A DNA stretch of 43,946 nucleotides from Anthoceros angustus (GCA_010909165.1 VJWM01000352.1:1-43946); one strand, 5' to 3'; shown: positions 31,036 to 41,628, counted from the first letter of the stretch. A program made the numbers and translations. The notes: generated by a model not told the origin, from the letters alone.

Positions 31036-33580
31036 TCAAATTGCCGAGAAGGTGCTCAAAGGAGATGCGATGGCAGCTTGGAGGATCACGGAGTCGTGAA
31101 GGGCCCTTCGCAAAGACGGGTCCGGAGGACACGGAATTCGAGTTTGTTCCAAGGATACCGATCGGGGGGCAGCATCCTCGTGGACATGGCAAGCAGCCAC
31201 ATGTGCCGAAGGAGAGGCCGACTAACAATGCAGTCAAGCGTGAAGTGTGGCGGATCTTGGAGCGCGTTGAATGCGACTACAAGCCGTGGTCGAAGGGCAA
31301 GCTGTAAGTCTTGTGGCGGATGGGGGCCATGGAGGCAGCGTGTTGGGAAGCTCATCCAGGCTGAAGCCCAAGCATCGGTGAGAAGGAGAAGGGCAAGGGC
31401 CCAAGTCGTAAGGCTCTCCTCGGGCAAGTGGAGGAGCTCAAGAAGGAGATGGCCAACATGGCCAGCGGCAGAGCGATTTTGTTCTCGACTCGATGAAGAT
31501 GAGGCGTTTGGCATGATGGCGGTGCGCAAGAAAAGAAAAGTGTTGACTTTGGTGAAGGCGTCCTGCGAAGGGAGTGCGGGCAGGAATCGACCAAGATGCC
31601 GAGAGTTAGCGGTCGAGGAAAACTCACGACGAAGGTGTCAAGATCGGTCGAGACATTGAGGCGTTCTGGACAAGGCCATGGAGGTGCTTGTAAGTCTTGT
31701 GGATCCGGGAGTGAAGGGCAACAACTTCAAAAACATCATGCGAGAATGGCTGAGAAAGGAGCTTGAATCCGGATCTCTTCCTAGTATGGCGGTTGTGTGG
31801 CGAGCATCGATGCCGAGGAGCGAGGTGAAGGAGGTGTTGCCATGATTGATAACACGGGACGACGTGACCTTTGATGGCTATGCTCCGATAACGTGCTTGT
31901 AGACCCAGGGGATCCGCACTGGGAGCACGAGTGGGAGGCACTAAAAGTGGACACAAGCTCGTTCGACGTGAACATCACCACCTCTGCAGTACCAAGGCAG
32001 TGCGGGAATGACGAGGAGGCCCGTGAAGATTGAATTGAAGCGCACGAAGGATGCACGTTGAAGTGAGATGTTTGGTCACGGTGCAAAGACATATGATGTC
32101 TTCTTGGGGTCGGACGGAACTCACCGTCCTGCCATGGGAGTTGATCCCTTGCACGCTGAAGCTTTCTACAGACCATTCTGGTGGAGAGGAGATTTCACGC
32201 ATGTTGCGCGAATTCCTCTAAGGATGAATAGGAGTGGTGGCAAGAGCAGGACGAGGATGACAGGCAGCGCCATGATTGCGCACAGTGCTCAGAGTGAGCA
32301 TCGACATGAGATGTGGGAGGAAACGCAGGAGTTATCCTCTCTGGAGATGCCGAAGCCAAGAGAGCAGAAGGGTGTGCTTAAGGTTGTGCGCTCAGAATAT
32401 TTGGATCAAGCGAGGGTTCGAGAAAACCAGCGAAGGAAGGAGGATCGACCGTGGAATCTCACAGACACATGTCCTGAGAGGTCGATCCCAGGTATGAGGC
32501 CTGCCAAGTCGGGAGATCGACGCATCGACGATGCTCTAGTACGATGGAAGGTGGCAAGGCATCCATTTGTTGGAGCTCGCTCAGAATCGTGATGCAGCGG
32601 TGTTGCGGTGTGGCGTCAAGATACGGCAATATACTGCGTGGAAAAGGATGAGAAGATTCGGGGGCTAGGGGTCAATCTCGGTTAAGCGATCCAAACACAT
32701 TGGCGAAGCGATTCGGTCGAGCGAGGCTGCCGACGTGAACTGGTTGGGAAGCGGCGGCTAGAAGCCTTGTCAAGCCGGTGGATATCTTGATCGCGGGATG
32801 GGAATGCAAGACATTTTCGGCGGCAAAGGTGAAGGCGTTTCGTTGGCGGCTCAAATCACGCGAGAAGTCCAGTTGCGAATCCACGATGTTGGTACATTCG
32901 AGAATGTGTGCGACCATGGACAAGCGTCCATTTGGGCCCTGTAGAGATTCGGGCGTGGTTCGCAATGAGTTGATCATGGACGCGTGCGGTGTGGCTCATA
33001 TGCACACAGCTTGCGATTCGGACAAATGTTGGAGGTGCTCGACAGAATTTGACAACTCGGCGGAAGGTCGTGGATGATATCCTAGAGTTGGGAAGGTGCT
33101 CACAACAGTGAAGAGGATGGACAAGTTGCCATTTTACCACAGTGAATCGAGTAGGGGAAGCCGAAGGGCATGGCCAACTCGGTGAGCACACCGCAATCTT
33201 ATGCCTTGAGGCCGGAGGAGATGGTGTGATTACGGATTTGAAGGGAATGAGCTTGGAGAGCTCAATGTTGAGCGAGCAAGCGATGGGCTTTGCCAAGAAG
33301 GACACTCGGACCATGGGCATCACGTCTGCAAGATGCGGGATGCTTGGGCAGCATTTGACCTGCGGTGGTGGTAAGCCAGCTTGGCGTTCCAACTGCGAAG
33401 GGAAGCGAAAGCCTTCCTCCAACTCTGCAGGATAAAGAGGTTCCTAAGGCAGGAAGATGAGTCCTGCGGAGAGATTCAAGATGGCCTGTGGATCGAACCC
33501 ACCAAGAGTGTGACGAAGAGGTTCATGTATGGCACATTGCGTAAGATGTGAGCCGGAAGATAGCGGAAAATCATCAACAT
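31036..33580 (+). pseudogene. Gag-to-RT region, including expected protease position
   Basis: This is coding-type sequence broken into short frames. Recognisable peptides are DTEFEFVPRIPIGGQHPRGH (31107-31190), a Lys/Glu-rich stretch near 31400-31470 and QVEELKKEMANM-type residues read across frames. At 32900-33060 there is a Cys-containing stretch (ACDSDKCWRC), possibly a remnant zinc-binding segment. I could not find a convincing DTG/DSG protease motif. The frame 32068-32592 (174 residues) is the longest, but I recognise nothing in it. Confidence 0.4.
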
Positions 33581-33589
33581 GCTTGAGAA

Positions 33590-34450
33590 AAACAAGGGTG
33601 CTTTTGCATTCGAGTTGGAAGGAGCTGGTAGGTATGAGAAGATCAAGTTCAAAGTAGTGACGACTCATGAAGAGCCCATCTTGAAGGAGGCATCGCCTCG
33701 ATTCAGAATGGGAGATTGTTGACAAAGCGCCAAGAGTTGTTCAAGCGGGGTTGATAAGAAAATCAAGCTCTCAATATCTTTCTGCGGATCCTCGCTCAAG
33801 AAGGATGAGAACGGTGAATGGAAGGACAGGAGGATGTGTGGCGACTACCGACCTCTAAACGAGGTGACTCCTATGGAGCGGTACCCCATGCCTACTCAGA
33901 CGAGATTTTCGATGCCATAGGTAAGGCAAAGTTCTTTACCAGCTTGGACTTCCGCTCAGGCTTCAACCAAATTGTGATTGAAGAGCAGGACAAGTGCAAG
34001 ACAGCCTTCTGGGGGAAGGACCAGCTTTGGGAGTGGGAGACGATGCCGTTTGGGCTGAAGAATGCTTCTATATATTTCCAAAGAATTGCAGATCTGGAGC
34101 TGCAGGGGCTGCCATTTGTGCGTTGCTACATAGATGATATCCTGGTCTTCAGTGAGACAATCGAAGAACATATGGAGCATCTAGAGATATTGCTACAGGC
34201 TCAAGCTCAGTTTGAAAGCTCATCCTAAGAAATGCAAGTTTGCTTTCCAGCGGTCAGTATCCGGGGCATGAGATAGTACCGGAGGCATCATGCCTCGGTG
34301 GCTAAGGTGCAGCCGTGATGCAAATGCCTAGACCAAAGGATGTAGCCGCTCTTAGAGCCTTCACGGTTTGGTGAACTATTACAGGAGGTTTATGAAGGAC
34401 CTCGGCCCACGTAAACCTCATGAGCTGTTGAAGAAAGACATTGTGTGGAA
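33590..34450 (+). pseudogene. Reverse transcriptase, family 3
   Basis: RT copies element RNA into DNA. The pre-RT segment reads FAFELEGAGRYEKIKFKVVT (33610-33660). RT then gives KKDENGEWKDRRMCGDYRPL, FFTSLDFRSGFNQI (box with catalytic Asp), a KTAFWG and MPFGLKNAS pair, and the catalytic YIDD at 34127-34138. The open frame 33818-34228 covers the core. A one-base gap near 33895 separates it from the DYRPLN part, and further gaps near 34205, 34260 and 34365 break the thumb (RPKDVAALRAF) and NYYRRFM segments. The FWG form and LKNAS are more typical of algal or non-seed-plant gypsy elements than of seed plants. Confidence 0.9.
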
Positions 34451-34830
34451 ATGGGACCAAGACCGAGTTGGCTTGGCAAGATCTTGAGGACCGGTTAGAA
34501 GCCTATGCAGCCGGGCAATTTTGATCACCCTTTCACTCTGTGCACGGAGCATGCGGAATTGAGCGGTGTTGTCACAACATGGTGCGGTGTTGAGCGAGTG
34601 ATAGCTTATGCAAGCCGATCTAACAACTCCGCTGAAGTGAACTACTCCTCATATGAGGGAGAGTGTCTTGCTGCGGTATGGGCGATTCGCATTTGGTCTA
34701 TCTGTATGGAAGGCGTTTTCAATGGTCACGATCACCACTTCATTGGTGATGACCAACATGAAGTTGAGTGGTAAGCTAGCCGGTGTGGCCGCTGTCGAAA
34801 TCGATATGGAGATCGTGCAGGCGGGCAAGG
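34451..34830 (+). pseudogene. RNase H, family 3
   Basis: The frame 34505-34774 reads FDHPFTLCTE, RVIAYASRSNNSAEVNYSSY and EGECLAAVWAIR. This matches gypsy RNase H, with the first catalytic Asp replaced or lost by shift near the start and the second-site Glu (ECLA) present. RNase H degrades the RNA strand of the hybrid. It stands directly after RT, as expected. Confidence 0.8.
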
Positions 34831-35870
34831 TACATCACAATGCGGATGGGCTAAGCGAAACCCTGAAAGTGACAAGGATGTCACAGCTCGGCAGGATGAG
34901 GGGCACATGATGGTGCACCCGGCTTCATGGCACTCATGGCGGGATAGATGATCATGAAGAAGGACATGTCGTGAGTCCGTCGAGGATGTTTGGAGACATC
35001 CTCAAGCCATCGATTCTTGAAGGAAGGCATGTGCAGAATGAGCGCTTGGCTAAACTCGGAAGGCGTGGCGGATACTCATGGGAAGATGGTGAGTCACTGC
35101 TCGGAAGGAGAACTCGTGAGGAAAGTACCAAGTCCCGAGGAAAGAGTGGGCATAAGACCACTTTGGTGTGACACCAATCATACGGGATGTATGTATCAGT
35201 GGTCTTGCATGTGATGCAGTCAAAGCTAGATTTAACACCGTGATGTGGTGTTGCACTCCCTACCAATCGTGGGGCTATTCTTTAGATGGTCGGTTGACCT
35301 TATGCGAGCTTCCTCTCACAAAGCAAGGTAACCGACATTGCATGGTCATGATTGAGCATTTCTCTAAGTGGGTTGAAGTAGCGTTCTTACCAGAGAACTC
35401 GCACACACCAGTGAGCTTTTCTCGATGTGTGCTCGATTTGGAGCTGCGGAGGTGCTCACTGAGACCGGGTAACGAGTTTCGAGGTGAATTCCGCACCTTG
35501 CTACGGAGTCTCATTGATCACGGGGAGGACATCGAGGATCATCCACAGCCGATGGCTGGCGTAGAAAACTAGTGCAGACCTTCAAGGATGCACTAAGGAA
35601 ATATTGACACCGTGGAGCCCAAGTGTTGGGATGAATTGCTCCCTTACATCGTGTTGGGGTACAGTGGTGTGTGCAAGCTCTTGGAAGTTTCATCCATACT
35701 TTTTGTTATTCGGACGCAGTTGCCGAATGTGGTGAAGGACACTTACTCCATCCACTGGAGCAAAGATGCAAATGTGTGCTTGGCAGTTCAAGCCGAGCAG
35801 TATTTCAAAGAATTCTTCCCATGGCTATGGACAATTTGGTGTGGCCCAAAGATCGGGACCCGGTGAGGTA
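34831..35870 (+). pseudogene. Integrase, family 3
   Basis: The N-terminal zinc-binding part is heavily broken (34900-35230). The core frame 35168-35572 holds a VKARFNT segment, LCELPLTKQGNRHCMVMIEH, FSKWVEVAFLPENS, and then GNEFRGEFRTLL. A shifted DHPQ and QTFKDAL follow near 35530-35600. Together these give the positions of the D,D,E catalytic triad, although the first Asp before LCE appears changed (DGRLTLCE). The post-core frame gives LLPYIVLGY near 35640 and QLPNVVKD near 35720. Integrase inserts the DNA copy into the genome. Confidence 0.85.
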
Positions 35871-36110
35871 TACGCTGGGGCTCGTGGAAGCCCAAAGCCA
35901 AGTTTGCATCTGGAGATTACGTGTACTTGCAACTGCAAGCACGTTAGATGTCGACAGGAGGCTTATCTTGAGAGTTGTCAGTTGGTGAGCAAGGTGTGGT
36001 TGAACTTGAAGGAAGAGATGGCGAAGGTGCAAGGAACACATGAAGCATTTGGCTCCATGCCATTTGCACGATGGATACACGAATGCCTCGGACACGACGC
36101 CACCAGCAGT
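35871..36110 (+). pseudogene. Integrase C-terminal tail, family 3
   Basis: Across frames this reads SPKPKFASGDYVYLQ-like residues (35890-35935), LILRVV, and then HLAPCHL near 36045. This resembles the small DNA-binding barrel after the integrase core, in which GDxVYL begins a strand. It links the integrase to the PHD-like segment with no stop cluster between them, suggesting one polyprotein. Confidence 0.55.
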
Positions 36111-36260
36111 TGCCACAGTGAGGAGTGTGGGCACACAACGAGAAGAATTCATGTTGCTATGTGACTGTGCGTGGTTACCATCTGCTTTGCCTCAAACCGA
36201 TCGAGTGTTCCGGAAGGAGAATGGCTATGTGAGCATGAATGTGCTAAGTGTGAACGTGGC
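36111..36260 (+). pseudogene. PHD-finger-like zinc domain after integrase
   Basis: Three adjacent frames carry the hallmark pieces of a PHD finger in the right order. EFMLLCDC is read from 36145 with Cys codons at 36160 and 36166. GYHLLCLKP is read from 36173, with the zinc His at 36179 and Cys at 36188. EGEWLCEHECAKC is read from 36213, with Cys codons at 36228, 36240 and 36249. A possible first Cys pair lies at 36111-36128. The frame changes by one base between the pieces. PHD fingers usually read the histone H3 tail, which could guide integration; that role is inference. Confidence 0.65.
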
Positions 36261-37140
36261 TCTTCGAAGGTGGTACCGAGGTTGTCTTAAATTCACACGT
36301 TGGAAGTCAAACAGCTGATTGGCAGTGCAGGAAGAAGGACACAAGATGCTTGGGGCCAAATTCACAAAATGGGATCTTGCACATGCTAAGGCGACGAGTT
36401 GTTGAAGCCGTTCTCGCATGTGCAAGGAATTGTGAGAGAGGAATTACGCATACGGAGGACAGGCGACAAGGGTCTAATTCCTCTAACGAGAGGCAAATTG
36501 GGCACACATAGCTGCGAGGAGCATCTCATTTTGGAAGAGGAACCTTTGCATGCAGGCCGGGCGGGGTTGAGAATTCCTCACAGTGTTTCTAAAGGTGGTT
36601 TCTTGGAGCTGGATAGAGCGCCATGGTCGCCCGTTTCATACGTGCATAGGAGAAGGCGTAAAGTCCACCCTATCGCAATTCACGGAAGGTGAAGCGTCGA
36701 GAGGAAGTGCCACCGTCACCAAGCGCAAGACGGCCACGCAAGCATCCTTTGTCGACATGGAAGCCCAGGAGTTTGAGGCAAGCCGATCCCGTCAAGCGGA
36801 GTGGTCGGCAGCGGCAGGAGAACACCACGCTCGCCTCGCACGGCAGCGGTGGAGCAACCGCCACCTCCCAAGGCAAGCTGGGCGCACCTCGATCCTACTC
36901 GTGCACATGTATGTCGGCCGTCTGAAAATTCGAGTTGCACCTAGGTGGTAGTTCTCACCGCATGACCATGGAGGAGGTCTCGCGGCGAGGTGGAGAATCT
37001 TGGAATCATGCCTCGGTGTGCTATGCCAAGCAAGTTTGGGCGGGATGGGACCCCAATTTGTGGATGACGAAGATGCGGGTAAGTGGAGCATCTTCTACTC
37101 CGCCATATGACCGGAGCAGGTATTCCACACCGAAGTTATG
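36261..37140 (+). pseudogene. Coding-type linker after the PHD-like segment
   Basis: Frames are short and shifted. The 122-residue frame at 36583-36951 includes EASRGSATVTKRKTATQASF and a Gln/Arg/Ala-rich end, like a disordered linker. I recognise no domain. The position between the PHD-like segment and the last ORF suggests it belongs to the same polyprotein. Confidence 0.35.
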
Positions 37141-37772
37141 ATGAGCTTCACATCTTCTCGTATGTTGAGGAGCATCATGTAGGGTGGAGCATTATCCCGA
37201 ACACCGGATTTGTTTGAGCTCCAGTCGGGGTCACAAGCGCTTGCCTGGACCGACAAGCTATCGGAGGGTGCATGGAGGAAGTTGCAGCATCACTTCCAAA
37301 TGCATCAATGGTTTGATGGGATGAGGTTGCCAGAGTTCGTTGTTGGGGACACATACCCTCGTCGCTTGATTTTTCTCAAAGAGTGGTTTCGAGTTTTCCA
37401 CCATCTGCGACGGGGCATCATGTGGTAGGGTGGCCTCGGCGGTTTACATTCGACCAACAAATTGAGGACCCCTCATGTTGATCAACGTGCTTGGACTCGA
37501 GAGGAGAAGAATGCTTTCAATCTCGGCTCGCCACCCACATCTACACTTCACATGGTTACCGTTTTCAATTACCCAACGAAGCTTACAATGGGACATGGAT
37601 GCTGGGCGGGATGGCATACATCTTTCAGCGATTCGATGCAGAAGCGCTTTGTGGAAGAACAGTTGATCTCTCGATTCAAGCGCCGGTGAGATTACGATTA
37701 AGCGAGGCACAAGAAGACCCATCGGATGATGAGGATCTAGAAGATGACGCCATTCCTCCTCCTCGGGCGTAA
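37141..37772 (+). pseudogene. Extra C-terminal ORF of family 3, function unknown
   Basis: The frame at 37210-37428 reads FELQSGSQALAWTDKLSEGA, a KLQHHFQMHQWFDGM segment and LPEFVVGDTYPRRL. It shifts near 37425 and continues in the frame at 37491-37772 with HIYTSHGYRFQLPNEAYNGT and MLGGMAYIFQRFDAEALCGR. It ends in the acidic tail EDPSDDEDLEDDAIPPPRA and a stop at 37772, which looks like a true C-terminus. The aromatic-rich core suggests a folded domain. Extra ORFs downstream of integrase are known in some plant gypsy lineages, but I cannot link this one to them. Confidence 0.5.
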
Positions 37773-38080
37773 CCACCGTCGGTGTTGGACAAGCTACGTT
37801 CTCGCTGGTGGGGGGCGTTGGTAAGTAGTTGTTTGTTTTCTAGGCCAAGATGGTCTAAACAATTTGTGGGAAACCGGTGGCTAGGCCTCCAAGTTTCCAG
37901 GCTCGCTCAGGTCTCTCTTAAAAACCTCTCTGTAGCTCTTGCCCATAGGCCAAGGACAAATTAAGGCTAGGATTGTTGCTCTGGGCCAAAGGCCAAGGAG
38001 ATCGAGCGGTGTGCTTAGGACTTAGCTTTGTGGCGAGGCTAGGTAGGCATGCGGCACGCCTGTGACGGTATCATATTCTT
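37773..38080 (+). other. Family 3 3' untranslated region with repeat R
   Basis: No gene is seen. A G-rich tract (GGTGGGGGGCG, about 37808) could be a polypurine tract but lies ~260 bases from the LTR. Block R (37905-38050, GGCCAAAGGCCAAGGA and neighbours) recurs after the 3' LTR at 38690-38825. Confidence 0.5.
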
Positions 38081-38657
38081 TGTATGGGAAAGCAGGCACC
38101 TAAGACTCTATGTTGGATCTTTGGAGCATCTCGGCATAAGCCCCGATGCTGAAGTGTGATGATGTCATGTACATGGCCCATGGATGGCCACATGACATGT
38201 ATGCCATGTATGCATGTGTGCCATGTATGCATATATATGGAGATGAAGGATGACATGTGATGTGGACATGTGGCGTGATGTGTCATGGCGCATGCAATCT
38301 ATATGCATGGTTATGCATGTAGCGGTGCTATGGCATATATAGATAGATTTATATTAGAAAATACATAAAAATCATAAATCAAGGAAAAGGCGAATAGGCT
38401 GTTAAACACATAAAATATTATTATTTGAAGGCCAAGGAAAGTAGGATTATAAAGTGCCCACCATCGATACGGGTGGACACTTCATCGAGAACTCCTGGGG
38501 TTTTGCCTATATATGTGGGCACCCAGCCATGGATTCTTGGATTGTTGATGTTTGTCTTGTTCTAATAGACAGCCATACTTCGTCCTATGTCTTTGTCTCC
38601 TAGAGGTTCTTGTGGTTCGTTGCATTCGAGTTGGGAGAATTTTCCATCTTGATTTCA
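38081..38657 (+). repeat. Family 3 3' LTR
   Basis: This 577-base direct repeat of 28854-29449 has the same TGTATGGG start and TTGATTTCA end, the TATA box at 38508-38514 and the palindrome cluster (about 38155-38240). The two LTRs differ by small gaps and a few substitutions, which suggests a young insertion if the gaps are errors. Confidence 0.8.
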
Positions 38658-38831
38658 CTGTTCGGTCACAGGTGCCTCTCTTAGGCAAACCCAGTCTCTT
38701 TTAGCCTTGCCCTTGGCCATAGGCCAAGGACAATTAAACTAGGATTATTGCTCTGGGCCAAAGGCCAAGGACGCCACAGCACGGTGATGCTTAGAAAGGA
38801 CTTAGCTTTGTGGCGAGGCTAGGTGAGCATC
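38658..38831 (+). repeat. Second copy of block R, outside the 3' LTR
   Basis: Sequence 38690-38825 matches 37905-38050, including ATTGCTCTGGGCCAAAGGCC and GGACTTAGCTTTGTGGCGAG. It lies between the 3' LTR and the point where copy D resumes, so the right boundary of the insertion is more complex than a simple LTR end. Confidence 0.7.
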
Positions 38832-39900
38832 TTTGACTATCGGGTACAACTGCCTTGACATGGACACATGCATCATCAGTACACATCTCCCGACCCTAGA
38901 CTCATGTCTAGCCCTAGATCGCGCTCTAGCAGCGATCTCCTTACGTCTGCGGTTTCTGGCCAATTTCTATCAACCGTGAATTGGACGCTCCTTCTTGCAA
39001 TTCCGCAAGCATATCTTGAGTGATTTCTCCACAATCCTCCTTCATACACATCACCATAGAGCCATCCTCGCTCCAGGCTCTAGCGCTCCTCAGCACACAC
39101 ATTTTTGTGTGCCACTTCTCCTTCCTCCAAATTGCGATTTCTTGTGATTTCTCCACAATCCTCCTTCATACACATCACCATAGAGCCATCCTTGCTCCAG
39201 GCTCTGACTCCTCGGCCACACCATTTTTGTGTGCCACTTCTCCTTCCTCCAAATTGCGATTTCTTAAATTTCTCCATCATCCTTGCCACCATCGTGGCCT
39301 CCTGCTCGCTTACCAGCAGACGTTGTTGCCACGGCATGCTCAACCTCATTCACAAAACCGTTTCCTCCTTGCCAATGCAAGTTTTTCTAGCTTGCGGTCG
39401 GTTCTCCCTCCCACCAAGTTCCGATTTCCTCCCTTCTTGTTGGCCTAGCCTCATGTCCAGGTCAGATTGCGCTCCCATGGCGACCTCCTCGCCTTGCTGC
39501 ACCTCCATGGTCGAATTTTGGTGATTGCCCAGATGCCAACTCTCCCTGCGGTTTTGCTCAAACTTTTCATGAAGCGCATCTCCTCCTTCGCCCTCTGGCG
39601 TGTCCACCTCCCTAGGGCCTTCTCCTCCTTGCGGCCTCATGGCGCACGGCCCGACCTCGCCAAGTGGGCGCCTTCCTGTGCGCGGTGCTCCGTGTCGGTT
39701 TTGCTTTTCTTTTGCCATCGTGATGGCCTCCACTTGCAGCCCTCATTGCTCACCCTTGAGATCATTTCAGCCTCCTCTCGCGCCCATGCTGGCGCCCTCT
39801 TATCCTCTCTCGGTTCCAGTTGTCCTGCTGCAACTCTTCTGCACAATTCTCCCTTCTTGCTCATTTGGCCTCTCTGCTGGCAACAAGTCTTGCTCAATTC
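38832..39900 (-). pseudogene. Family 1 cassette 1, copy D
   Basis: On the minus strand this reads SEDGSMVMCMKEDCGEIT twice (frames 39156-38941 and 39349-39080). Then, reading back upstream, the frame 39733-39350 gives RPLGEVGPCAMRPQGGEGPR and EVDTPEGEGGDALHEKFEQN, all as in copies A and B. It includes a tandem duplication of ~127 bp (39018-39260) not present in A or B. The cut made by family 3 lies at its downstream end. Confidence 0.55.
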
Positions 39901-40510
39901 TTAGGCTGTCTACAACATGCTCACGTCCTCCCCTTGACCCTGGGCTTTGGCAACCAACTCCTCGAAATCGGTCATCGTGGCCTCAAGCGTTTTCCGGTTT
40001 TCGTCGAAATAAGACCTTCATTCACATGTTGCTCCCCGCCTTCTTCAACTCTACCATCTCCTCTACACCTAGGTACTTAGAAATCCTTGCTACCTTACGG
40101 ACTCTAGCTCTCGTCTTCTATAGCATCATACATTCCCTCCGAACTTCTCGAACTTTTATCGGAAAAGGTCACTCCTTACAGCGGACGTGGTGGTACTCTC
40201 TTGAAGTAACCATAAATCCCTCTACATAATCATACAAAGACTCCCCTCTTCCTTGAGTTCTCAACCCGGACCAACATGTGATCTCGTTTCTTCTCCCCAA
40301 ATCTCACACATGCTGGCGGCTGTGGGGTGTGACTCCCACCACCTCTGCTTCCTCCTATCATGGTCAAGGGCGTCCACAAAACCGTGGGCACACCTCCCAG
40401 CAATTCCACCTGTCACGGCGTAAACAAATGCTGCACGGGATGTATACTGCAGACTTGGGCACACAAGCGCCTCGGTCCTCCTAACAAGCAAGGTTGAAAG
40501 GGCAGCAAGT
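39901..40510 (-). pseudogene. Gag-region remnant, family 1 copy D
   Basis: The minus-strand frame 40491-40261 reads LVRRTEALVCPSLQYTSRAA and MCEIWGEETRSHVG. At the corresponding point copy B continues into DDEAFVQTFEHV, but here the sequence passes directly to the later gag part (near 40255). About 0.25 kb of the gag core is therefore deleted in this copy. Confidence 0.5.
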
Positions 40511-41628
40511 TGGGCAATAATTCGATCAAGACCTTGCGAAATATCTAGTTAGATTTCATACCCCAACTTCTCCCCAAATCTCACCCTCTTGCCTTCCTCC
40601 TCTAGACGACAAAATCGAGCTAGAAGAGCTCGACAATCCCACCGAAAAGTCCTCCTCTTGCGAGAGCGGAAGATGTACCTTGAAATTACTACTGGCTCGG
40701 TTCTTGACCCTCACCCTTGATCAACTCCTCGGCAACAACCTCCTTCCTCTCCTTGAGCACAACCTCCTCCTCTTGCTCTTGCCTCTTCTTCCTCAACGGA
40801 ACCCTTGAAAATGTTAGCACATGTAGCTTCCTGCAAGAGTTCTCTCCTCGCTTCTTCCTTTGCATCAATGACAACTAAGCTTTCTTCATGCACATGATTT
40901 CTCCATTCAATTCACAAATCCTTGCGGACAAAAGCGGGGTGATCTCCTCTCAACTCCTACGAAAATTACTTCCTCCCTCCCAAACTAGACTTACTTGCAC
41001 GCTCACACCCCTCAACACACTATCCAAACAGCAAATCCCCTCCTACTCTGTTCCACTCATGTTGCTTGGTCCGGATGAGCTAGGCGAACTCACACTCCCT
41101 TCCTCTCCTGCGGGTAAATTCTCCAACCAAAGTTCTCTGCAAAGGGTGTCACACAAAAGATTGGGGGCGGTTGTGGGATGGTGTCTCCCTAGGTGTCGTC
41201 CCAAGACCGTGAGTGGCGGTGATTCTATCAAGCGTTGCAAGATCACTCAAACCAGCCTAATTTCTCCACGCTCACCCTTCCTTCTTCACTTTTCTGTTTA
41301 TTTGGAATTTAGATCCACCACTCACGAAGGTCCGGCTGAGAAGGCCCAGTGATGGTAGCTAAATTTGAATCGCGCTCCGAAATGGTGCCTCCTCCGCCTT
41401 TCCTCTTCATACACCAACTCCTCTTCAACCACCACCTTTATTTCATTTGTTAGTGATTTCCACATCCGCTTCTCCGGGAGTTTTCTTCCGGATATCTTGC
41501 CTCCCCTTGGGCAAGGGCAAAACAACCTCCCTCAAGGCGCCCTTGTCTCCTCCTCCTCAAGAAGGCCTGCAAGCAGCCGCTTTCCTCCCTCGATTGATTT
41601 CTTCTTGCGGCTCTGGGATCTGCGATGT
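40511..41628 (-). pseudogene. Acidic ORF and following region, family 1 copy D
   Basis: The minus-strand frame 41525-41322 includes EIKVVVEEELVYEEERRRRH, matching the acidic ORF of copies A and B. The frames at 40874-40689 are Glu-rich (RKKRQEQEEEVVLKERKEV) and match 2440-2600. Copy D begins at about 41628, opposite position ~1620 of copy A, so its leader, primer binding site and 5' LTR are absent. A + strand family 1 tail starts at once on the other side. Confidence 0.6.

Larger units (their letters stand above)
28854..38657 (+). mobile_element. Family 3 Ty3/gypsy-like element, nested, with PHD-like module
   Basis: Direct repeats at 28854-29449 and 38081-38657 bound a ~9.8-kb unit carrying gag, RT, RNase H, integrase, a PHD-like segment and an extra ORF in that order on the + strand. 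RT before integrase is the Ty3/gypsy order. Left and right flanks are parts of the same inverted family 1 element. A clean target site duplication was not found. All coding domains are frameshifted, mostly by single missing bases. Confidence 0.8.

Noticed and set aside
31660-32200. Retroviral-type aspartic protease
   Set aside because: The region is at the expected place, but no DTG/DSG motif with the usual hydrophobic flanks could be read in any frame.
28854-38831. Target site duplication for family 3
   Set aside because: Flanks TGTTGC (left) and CTGTTC (right of the LTR) are only loosely alike and block R blurs the right border, so no duplication is claimed.
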